NCBI GenBank assembly: GCA_019677205.1
Contig: JAAMXY010000275.1
Coordinates: forward strand, 39,487 to 59,753
Length of the DNA stretch: 20,267 bases
Direction of reading: 5' to 3'
Origin: Pinguiococcus pyrenoidosus
Lineage: Eukaryota; Sar; Pinguiophyceae; Pinguiochrysidales; Pinguiochrysidaceae
Shown here: positions 1 to 8,200 of the stretch, piece after piece
How the letters are laid out: the number at the start of each line of letters is the position of its first letter
Position numbering within the stretch: position 1 is the first letter of the stretch
Translations under genes and position numbers: made by a program
The notes under the pieces: generated by a model
The model's database searches: none
What the model saw: the letters and a program-made list of their open reading frames with translations, nothing else
Told to the model about the DNA's origin: nothing

Positions 1-41
1 TTTGTCCTCTTTGTCGCCTTTGTTCTCTTTGTCGTCTTTGC
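1..41 (-). repeat. 9-nt tandem repeat coding an acidic/lysine tail
   Basis: The unit TTTGTCNNC (plus strand) occurs four times in succession. Read on the minus strand it gives repeated K-D/E-D/N-K triplets at the distal end of the partial gene. It is a coding microsatellite that continues to the window edge. Confidence 0.7.
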
Positions 42-1084
42 TCAACGATGCCTCCTCGGGACTCTGGGGCTCCTGACCCGCCTTCTCTCGATCGCTAGCG
101 CCGTCGTCGTCCGAGCCCGCTGCGGCGTGGTCTGAAGCAGCCCTCGAGAGGCTCTTCCGCTGGTTGTCGCTCGTGACAAAGTAGAAAAGGCCATTCACGG
201 CCATGAAAGCGCAGTCCTCTAGGCGGAATTCCGGTCTCTCTGAATCAGACTGCCCGCCCACGCCGACCTTGACGACTCGCGGGAGCAAGGCGAGCAGCTC
301 GATGTCGCCTTTGGCGTCCAGAACCGCCTTTCGAGTCGCCGAGTCATAAAAGCTCTTCTCGCACAGCAGCACGTAGGCACCAGGCACGCCTTCTCCCGCA
401 AACAAGACATCTCGCCAAGCAGCTTCGCTAGCTATTACAACATGCGGGAGCCAGCGGGCGCTTGCCCGTGCCTTCCACGCGCTCAGAATCCCTTCCACGC
501 GGCGCACGAAGCGCGTGACAAGCGGATCAGACGGCGCGAGAAGCGGCTGCGCCTCATAATTCAGCTTCAGCGTTCCCAGAACCGCCAGACACAGCGGCAA
601 AAGTGGCCGCAAGGTCGTCGACCACAGCGCCGTGTCCCCTTCCAACACCGACGCCAGCGCGATCAGAAGGCCAAGAAGCCTGCGGAGCGTCGCGGCCGTC
701 TTCGGTCGCTTCGACCTCTCGTGAACCTCTCCAGCGCGCACCGAGTGCTCGTGATCGCGAAGAAGACGGCGCCTGATGATCCGTGCGGCGCTCTGCAGCG
801 CTTTGCCGCGCTGCGCCTCTGGAATCGCGCGGCCAAAGCGCCTCAGCTCTTCGGCCAAAGTCTCCGCCGACTCCTCGCTGGCGTTGGTGAAGCGCAAGCG
901 CTCCGCGAGCGCATTGCGGAGCCGCGATCCTGTGAAAAATGACGAGAACCTTTGAACAGCTGAAGAGGACAGATGGCAAAGAGCCACTGCGCCGGGGCCT
1001 CCGCAGAGGAAACAACGCGAGCTTGGGGGGCACAAAGTCACCTCGAGAGCGTTTCTTTGCGCCTGGTGCCTCTGAGGCTTCCAT
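1..1084 (-). CDS. Unrecognised protein, 5' part (C-terminus outside window)
   Basis: I do not recognise the family. The best model starts at the ATG at 1084 (context CAAGATGG), has a 14-codon first exon (1042-1084), a phase-1 intron at 930-1041 (GTGACT...TTTTCACAG) and a second exon that stays open from 929 to the window edge. The reading frame after the acceptor has typical coding composition: RLRNALAERLRF, then an Arg/Lys-rich segment, then Leu-rich stretches near 560-660 that could be buried helices or weak membrane segments. A compact domain follows at roughly 200-480, with phrases such as AYVLLCEKSFYD and AVNGLFYFVTSD. A low-complexity Asp/Glu/Lys/Ser tail begins near 150 and runs off the window. 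The intron is supported by the frame change and consensus sites, not by homology. The neighbour downstream on the same strand order is the 3' end of the polo kinase, about 450 nt upstream of this start. Confidence 0.6.
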
Positions 1085-1531
1085 CTTGAGAGAAGGGATA
1101 ACGACGAGCAACGACGCCGAAGTTCAAAGATCCGGCGTTCTTACACGCTCTCAGGGTCGACGACTCCGTCCGGCGCCGAACGACGACTCCAGAAGTTCAG
1201 CTCCGGTCGGTTCTGCGCGTGACAGACAGACATCCGGGTTCTCCACCTCCGGATCTGCGCTTCAGATCCGAGACTTGCTCCGATGCTTTGGGCGGCGCAG
1301 GCAGGGGGCTTTGTGGCTCCTGGTCCTTTGGTCCTGGTGACGCTGCTGTTGACGGCATCGCGATGGAACTCTAGGTTCTCTTTCGTCCGCGGCCTTCGTG
1401 ACCGCGCATGTCGGGTCTCATCGACATGCCGAAGAGGAGCCAACGGATGGTCATGAAGACATGGAGATTCATTTGTCATGCAACTTCAGGTGCAGGGCCA
1501 CAATCATCATCACAGCGTCCCGGAGACTTCT
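1085..1531. other. Intergenic region between partial gene and polo kinase
   Basis: This stretch should hold the promoter and 5' UTR of the partial gene at 1-1084 and the 3' UTR of the polo kinase, both on the minus strand. Open frames exist here on both strands but have no recognisable domain and no intron structure. I see no RNA gene or transposon. Confidence 0.5.
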
Positions 1532-4500
1532 TCAGAGTCTCTCAGACTTGCTCTCTGCCCGCGTCTTTGTCTTTGTTCCATCCGCGGCACTAGCTGTGAT
1601 CAGCTGTGCCAGTATGTCCTTCGCATACTTCAATCTCTTCGACACATCACTCCGTCCTTGCTGCATTATTACTCCTGTTGCGCACAGAGAGCGAAGAGAA
1701 GCCAAGCAAAGCCAAGCAAAGCCAAGCCAAGCCAAAGATTGGTGATGGTTAGTGAAACAGCAGAGCTACAGCACGCTCTCGAACGAGCTGCCATTCCGTA
1801 CCGATATGAAATGTCTGTCGCTGTCCATGCTTGGATACATACGTAACGGTCTCCGCGAGATTCGACAGCAGAATCTCAGATTTGTCAAAAAAGACGACCT
1901 TGCAGGGAACGTGTACGTTAGCGGCAATCCCCATAGTCCGTAGTAGCCGAGAGATTCGCATTGCTTCTTTGGCGGAACTGCTAGCTACCTGGACTGTCTT
2001 GTTGCTGAGCTTGAAAAGAATCGCATGACGGGTGCGAACCCACTTCTTCATGAACACGAGATCGTCGTCAACATCGTCATCCGTGTCCTCGTCCACGTCA
2101 GTGAGTCTCGGTGCCGGGACGTTCTCGTCGGGGAAGCTGTTCTCATCCTCCTCCAGAAGATACTTGTGGAAATGACGCAGCAGCGTCACTTTCTTCTGCA
2201 GCTCGGGTGGATGGTCCGTGAACTCGTGATACTTCACGAAATGCTCCGACCCGCGCGAGGACTGGCGCCGGCGTTCCACGTATGCAAAACGACTGCTCTT
2301 TGGATGCATGACAATCTTGGTGGAGTCGTTGAAGTAGACGCCACTCGCGCCGTCGTTCAGAAGAAATCCGAGCCCGTACTTGCTGGTGTAGTCGACGTGG
2401 CGTACAACCCAGCGCGCAGGCGCAGGCTCTTCCGCGGTTGACAGACGATCCGTGCCGATCCAATGGAGCGGATCCGCGTCCTGCTGAAAGCTCGCCGCCA
2501 GCGTCTTACGAAGCAAGCATATTCCTGTCAGTCCCGCGGCGGAGCCCAACGCTACGAACAACAACGAGACCGCCAACTCACCCGATGCATGGCTTCCAGA
2601 GTGTCCTCGTCTGGAACATAGCCCGAAGAGATGCGCCTCTTGGTCATCGGATTGACAATTGGTCTCTCCGGCTCCACATTCGGCCCGCTTCCCACGGCTG
2701 CCACCGCGACCGACGGCTTCTTCCGGTCCTTGGCTCGGTTCTCAGGCTTCGGGCGGATGTTTTCGTCATACACATGGAAGGCAGGTCCCTCGCTTGGCGG
2801 GGGACTCTTCATGTTTGCAATGGGCATTACCGTTTTGGATGAACGGAGATGAAGAAGATCTCCAAGCGGCCTTCTCGTCTGCGGCTTGGCAACGCTTGCG
2901 CACTCTTCGGACTCCGGGCTCTTGTCGTCGCGAGACAACGCTGCCGCTTGCACCGGATTGCCCTCTGCGTCAAAAAACGGAGCGTGGTACTTCGCCGAAA
3001 TTGGAAGCCTCGTCGGGATGCCCTATGATGTATCGATCCATCACGTCACCAGCTTCCGTGAAATGGTGATCAAGAGCGAGCTTGGTTCTTTACCTGCTCA
3101 GTATCCGTGAAGAAGCGATGCCGCATGATGCTGTCCAGACTAGGACGACGGTCCGGCTGCGTCTGGAGCATCCGGCCGATGAGATCCTTCGCAGCATCCT
3201 GAAGCGGCGCCAAAGAAGCTGAGGTCTGGGGGTGGATAAACCCTGTCGGCATCGTCGCGAAGAACTTACGGAGATGCTCACAGACTCTGGGAAAGAGTAG
3301 GAATTGGCGAGGATCCTCTTGTACGTCGACTTCACGTCTCGCGAAGCATACGGTGGGCGTCCAACAAGGGCGGTGTACAGGACGACGCCCAAGCTCCAGA
3401 TGTCGACCTGGAATGTGTGGCAAAGCATATGGTGAGCTTGCCACGGTCTTTGGCCCGTGGTGTACCCAAATCACCTGGAAGCTGTGCCCGACTTTGCTGT
3501 TCAGGACTTCCGGGGCGATGTAGTTCGGAGTCCCGCAAACGGTCTTGCGCTGCTCCTGAGAGTTGGCCGCTCGTTAGAGCTGCGCCGCTTCAACCGCAAG
3601 AAAGGGCATCTCCCTTACCGACAGGCTGCTGACTTGAGCAGCGAGTCCGAGGTCACCGATCTTGACATCCATGTTGGCATCAAGGAAGATGTTGCCTAGC
3701 TTCAGATCACGGTGGATGACGCCCATGAGGTGCATGTACTTCACGCCGTCCACAAGTTGCAGCATGATGTACTGCATCTCGCGTTCCGTGAGCCGCTTGC
3801 GACGCTGTACCATATCCGAAAGAGATCCTGGAGGAACAGTTCATGTCAAAGATCAACCCGCTGCACGCTTGCAAACACCGCACACTACCGTTCGAGCAAA
3901 GCTCCAGCATAATGTACACGTTCTTGTGGTCATCGAACACGCGCTCAAAGCGCACGACATGTGGGTGCCGCAGCGTGCGATGAATCTTGATCTCGGTCTG
4001 CAGCTTCTGCCGCGAGCGAGCCTTGACAAGTGTCGACTTGTTGACGATCTTCGCCGCATAGTCGACGTCCGTGTTGAGGCAGCGGACCAGGAAGCACCAG
4101 GCGAAGCCGCCCTGACCCGACGAAGACTCGCGCGATCAGCACATCAGCACTGCGCGATACGAATGCTTGCGACTTCACCTTCCCAAGCATTCTGCCTTTC
4201 CGGTACTTTCGAACGGTCACGACGTTGCCATGGGAGTCTTTGCGCCGCTCCTCGACGGTGTCGTCCACGTCGATGCCAGCTTCTGTCGACGACGATTTCC
4301 TGCGGCGCCATGCACGAAGTCAGTGGACTTTGTGAGCACGATATGCTTCTGAAACAGTCTTCAAGACGGCACTAGAAGGCCATTTGACGCTTATCGCCAA
4401 AATCTGGGGGGGGCGATCACCACACGCCTGCAGCAAAAGCGGCGCGAAAGTCTTCGACGCCGCGCTCGCTTTTAAGTACGCTGCGCTGCAGCCCCACGAT

Positions 4501-4690
4501 CACACCTCGCGGCCACAGCGCTCCGAACACTGCTAGAAGCTCCGCGGGCACACGCTTCCGAGAGGATCTGCGCCGATCATTACCTTCCGTTCCGCATGGC
4601 GGTGCGGTACTTCTCGTTATACTTCTCTCGCTCTTGTTCGCGGTTGTAGCCGCGCCGCAAGCTGCGTGTCCCAGGGAGAAGACTCGTCAT
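1532..4690 (-). CDS. PLK: Polo-like kinase, about 11 exons
   Basis: This is a Ser/Thr kinase of the Polo family, which controls mitotic entry, centrosome or basal-body function and cytokinesis. Exons read on the minus strand: 4179-~4299, 3889-4111, 3619-3827, 3475-3555, 3270-3407, 3094-3198, 2582-3022, 1989-2504, 1802-1898 and 1532-1674; all phases match. Visible motifs are the glycine loop LGKGGFA across the 4112-4178 intron, ATP lysine in YAAKIV (near 4050), HRDLKLGN (3714-3691), DLG in place of DFG (3654-3646), activation-loop Thr in [14 protein letters not shown] (near 3500-3540), and VDIWSLG. The linker is followed by polo box 1 ([16 protein letters not shown]; Trp at 2411, equivalent to human Trp414) and polo box 2, ending in the conserved [10 protein letters not shown] helix. 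The 5' end is tentative: exon 4584-4690 (start MTSLLPG) joined by a 284-nt phase-2 intron gives 726 aa. From 4299 downward I am confident. Confidence 0.93.
1675..1801 (-). other. Last intron of the polo kinase
   Basis: Donor GTACGG follows HI(G) and acceptor CAACAG precedes the exon coding [18 protein letters not shown]. Phase 1 on both sides restores the family's C-terminal helix. Without splicing the frame ends at 1749 with an unrelated tail. At 127 nt it is the longest well-supported intron of this gene. Confidence 0.85.
1701..1736. repeat. Short tandem repeat in polo kinase intron
   Basis: GCCAAGCAAA occurs twice and is followed by two further GCCAA units. The array lies wholly inside the last polo kinase intron. 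On the transcribed strand it reads as repeats of TTTGCTTGGC, a pyrimidine-rich stretch near the acceptor. Confidence 0.8.
1899..1988 (-). other. In-frame 90-nt intron within polo box 2
   Basis: Donor CAG|GTAGCT and acceptor TGCAAG|GTC flank 30 codons with no stop. Removing them joins SNKTVQ directly to [12 protein letters not shown], matching the spacing of the polo-box strand (human SNGSVQ-INFF). The stretch is best read as an intron whose retention would add 30 residues without a frameshift. Confidence 0.75.
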
Positions 4691-5216
4691 ACTTGGCTCA
4701 GTTGAGTACAGGTAAGATATCGACAGAAGGGGCAAAGGACGCGCGGGCTGGAGGTCTCTGACGGGCGCACGGATGACAAAGAGGTGAAAGCGCAGCCACT
4801 CCGCGACCCAACGACTCTTGGCACGAAGATTTGTGTTTTTGAAAGTATTATACATGAATTCTATATCCTGATAAAGGGAAGAGATCCATTTCAATACTTT
4901 TAGCCAATGAAGAGAACCGCTGACGACAAACGGTGTTGTATCCACTTCGCCATTGGGCTTCGACACAATTTCCATATTTTGGAATATTGTGATAGCTGAG
5001 CCATGCGAAGACTGGCATTGCAGAATTCTTTTCTCGTTTTTTCGAAGCTTGAAACGCTGTAAAACGTTGGCGTCGCACCACTCTTTCCTCTGGCGCCCTC
5101 TCCTGATACGCCCGAGTCGGATCGAAGCGCTCTACGCGTTCTTGAGGTCCTCATCGCGTCTCTCTCTCTGTCTTTCTCTCTCTTTCTCTATACGCTCCCT
5201 CCCTATGCGCCCTCTT
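4300..5216. other. Polo kinase 5' region and GH78 gene 3' flank
   Basis: The interval holds the uncertain first exon of the polo kinase (4584-4690) and its proposed 284-nt intron (4300-4583). Beyond that are the promoter and the 3' flank of the glycosidase gene ending at 5217. A 131-codon frame at 4580-4975 is partly A+T-rich and shows no known domain; only its 3' end is proposed as coding. A run of G (near 4407-4414) and a long pyrimidine tract (5158-5190) are the only structural signals seen. Confidence 0.4.
5158..5190. repeat. CT-rich microsatellite tract
   Basis: A nearly pure TC/TTTC tract on the plus strand lies just beyond the stop codon of the GT61-GH78 gene. On the transcribed minus strand it would be a GA-rich stretch in or after the 3' UTR. 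It is simple-sequence DNA, not coding. Confidence 0.7.
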
Positions 5217-8200
5217 CTAGATAAGATGCTTCGCGTCCATCGGATCCCATTCAACTTCTCTCTCGCAACCGCGCCTCGCAGCCTCCGATTCCAAGACAAC
5301 GTCGGCGATCACCACCCTGAACTCACCGGCAAGCAGCTCAATCTCGATGTCGCCTTTTGATTCCGTTCCCTCAACAACGGAGCATGCCTCCGCGACGCCC
5401 TCTCGGTAGACGGTGACCCTCTCTCGGAAGGCCGGTGGCTTCAGAATTCCCATCGTCGCCGGGGGAACGTCGAGCCGCAGCTCGACGTTGTGCTTTCCCC
5501 CCTCCATCTGCAGCAGAACCCACTGAATCTGAGCGTGTCCATGCCGCGTACCCTGTGATGCCTGGGCCCATGCCACTGCGTGGAGGTGAGCAGGCGGAGG
5601 ATAGAGGGAGTCGTGCTCCTGCGCGTTCGCCCCAAAGTGCTCCAGCTTCTCCGGGGGAACCAGAAAGGGGCTGCCCTGCGAAACTTCCTCCTCGTCGACG
5701 CCCGCTTCAAGAACGATTCTCGGTTGGAATAGAATGCGATCTGCACCGAAGGCAGTTGGATGAATCTGCAGCCCCGCGTGGGAGCCAACAATCCAGTCGA
5801 CGACCCCTCCGAGCATCGGATGATTGCGGCTGTACAAGTCTTCGGACCTCCAGTACGTTTCCCACATCGTCGTGGCGCCATGCCGTAGCATATACTTGAA
5901 GCTTGGAAACGCAGACGCCGTCATCATCTTCAGCGCTAGGTCGTGGTAGCCATGGTCGCTCAGAACTTCGAGCGTCCACCGGTTGGAGAAGATACCGTGT
6001 GGCATCGAGGAAGCTCGCCACTCCTCGTAGCCCGCAGACCTCTCCTCGAGCCCAGGCCAGTCCAGCACAAACGAGAGCCTCTGCGCTACCACGGCATCAA
6101 GCACACGACATCGCTCCTTCCGAACAGAAGGGAGCCGCATGAAAAGTGCCACCTCGCCGCCAGGACTTGAGTCGTGCGTGCTCGAGGTCCAGCGGCTCCA
6201 CCTCAGGGAGCTCAGAAGCGCCTCGAGCTTCCTTAGGAATGTGTCCGCTTCCTCGAGAGCCGCAAGGCATGACTCGTCGCACATTTTCTGCCGCTCAAGG
6301 CGTCTCAGGGTATGGCTGAGTCCTCGACAGGATGCCAGAGCAAAAACGGCATGCGTTGCCGTGCCGTCGCGCTGGTACAGGGTCATCCAGTCCCCAAGGC
6401 CCGGAATGTCCTTTCCGTCTGCCTTGGCCTTGTCTAGCTTGGGAAGCAACTGTCGCGACAGGAACTTGATCCACCGGTGGCTCGACGACGCAAAGTGCTT
6501 CCCAAGGACCGCGTTGGCATAGTGATTCATGTGCCGGGGCAGCAAGACATTCGGCAAGGCCGCCCACTCCGTCGGCCCTGCACCGTGGCCGACTCCGAAA
6601 GCCTGATCGTTCAGACCCATCCAAGGCGTCGTCTCCGTGTAGGCTCCGTTCTGCCACTGGGCGTCCTTCCAATCGACCAGGACTTTCTCGTAGAAGGCTT
6701 CCATGTCGAACAGATGCAGCGCCACGGGAGAGGTCGCAACGATGTCGCCGCCGTACTGGAGCTTCTCTCGGTGAGGGCAGTCCCACTGGGTCCCCATCAG
6801 GTTGCTGTTCAACGAGTTCTTCATCAGCATGTACACTGAGTTCAGCGTCTCCACGGTGCTCCTGAAGGTTCCCCACTCCAGCACAGAACTTCGATACGCA
6901 ACGGCGCGAACATCGGCCGCTTCGAGGCGCTCAAGGCAGCAAATCTCCACGAAGCGGAAGCCATGGGTCGTGAACAGTGGCCGGAACCGATTCGAGGCAC
7001 CGCCTGCCAGAGACTGTTTCGCACCACCGGCAGCAGCATCCAGAGAAGGCGAAGCAGCCTGCGCATCGAAGAGGATGACATCCCTTTGGAGGAGGATCCC
7101 CTCGTGATCCTCGGGAAAGCAAGGGTTCTGGCTCTTACTTTGACCACCCATGTCTCCATGAAGTCCCATGCCCGCCACGATGACGGTGTTGACCCCGCTG
7201 CCGTCCTCCAGAAGAGAGTCCCCGTAGACAATGGTGACCACGGAGCGCGCCTCCAACGCACTCGGAGCATGCTGGTGAGGCTTCGGCCGACTTGAAGAAG
7301 GCGGCAGCACGTGAAGCTCCCCAACGTTGTGCAGTTCGACGTGACCATTCATCGAGACACCAAAGTCCACTAAGAAACGCCCCTTGGTGCCAAGCTTTTC
7401 CACTTTCAGGGCAGGAAGCTTCCGAAGCGGTAGGACCGGACTCACCACAGCCGGCTGGAGGTGTCCCAGCTGTGGAAGTTTTCCGCTAAACTCGGTCTCG
7501 ACGTCTTTGGTTGCTAGCCTCTGCTTCGCGTTCCACCACTCCAAAGCGGAAATGTCACCAGAATGCTTCTCCGCCGGAAGCCACCCTGCATCCATCGAGA
7601 AGGAGCTTCTTCCCCATCCCGTCAGCTTGCCGCAGGCAGCAAGATCCACCTCCTCGCCGGTGAACACATCACTGGAGAGGATGCACCCACGGCCCGCAAA
7701 CCAGGTGATCTTTTCCGCATCGTCGCCGTCCGCTGAGTACACGACTCGGCCACCCGACCTCAAATGCACGATCACCTGTGCAATGACAACGGGAGGACCG
7801 GTGGGCATCGGCTTCATGTTCACCACAGCTCCTGCCAGAGGAACGGGATCCCACCACGCGCTCCCAACCGCGACGCCAATGACGTGGGTCTCCTCAGGCG
7901 TTGATGAACGACGAAGAACTTCCGTCACGTCGTACGCGCGGTAGAAGATCCGCTTCGTATAGTCGGTCAAAGGTGGATCGTGGACGCTTGAGGTGGACAG
8001 TCTTGTGCCGTCCATGTACACGGCGGACGTTCCAAGACCCACGCAAAGGAGCAGTGCGCTTGAAACCTCCTTGATGTTCCGCAGCTGGAAGAGCCCCCGA
8101 AAGACCGGCAGCGGCTTCCTCGCCTTCCAGGCGCGGCACTGGCCGCCAGGTACCTTATCTGGCCCCATGCGCCTATCTGGCGCGCCGTCGCGCTCCGTCT

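Noticed and set aside
911-960. A 20-nt GT...AG string (941-960 region, minus) as a nucleomorph-like tiny intron
   Set aside because: Removing it does not restore the downstream frame, whereas the 112-nt intron at 930-1041 does. All other introns are larger, so this is not a tiny-intron genome.
1141-1479. 112-codon minus-strand frame upstream of the partial gene
   Set aside because: It is in line with the second exon's frame but separated by a stop, and is rich in Arg, Pro and His without motif. It is more likely 5' flank.
5158-5190. CT tract as the polypyrimidine tract of a plus-strand gene
   Set aside because: No plus-strand coding exon follows; the sequence immediately beyond is the minus-strand GH78 C-terminus.
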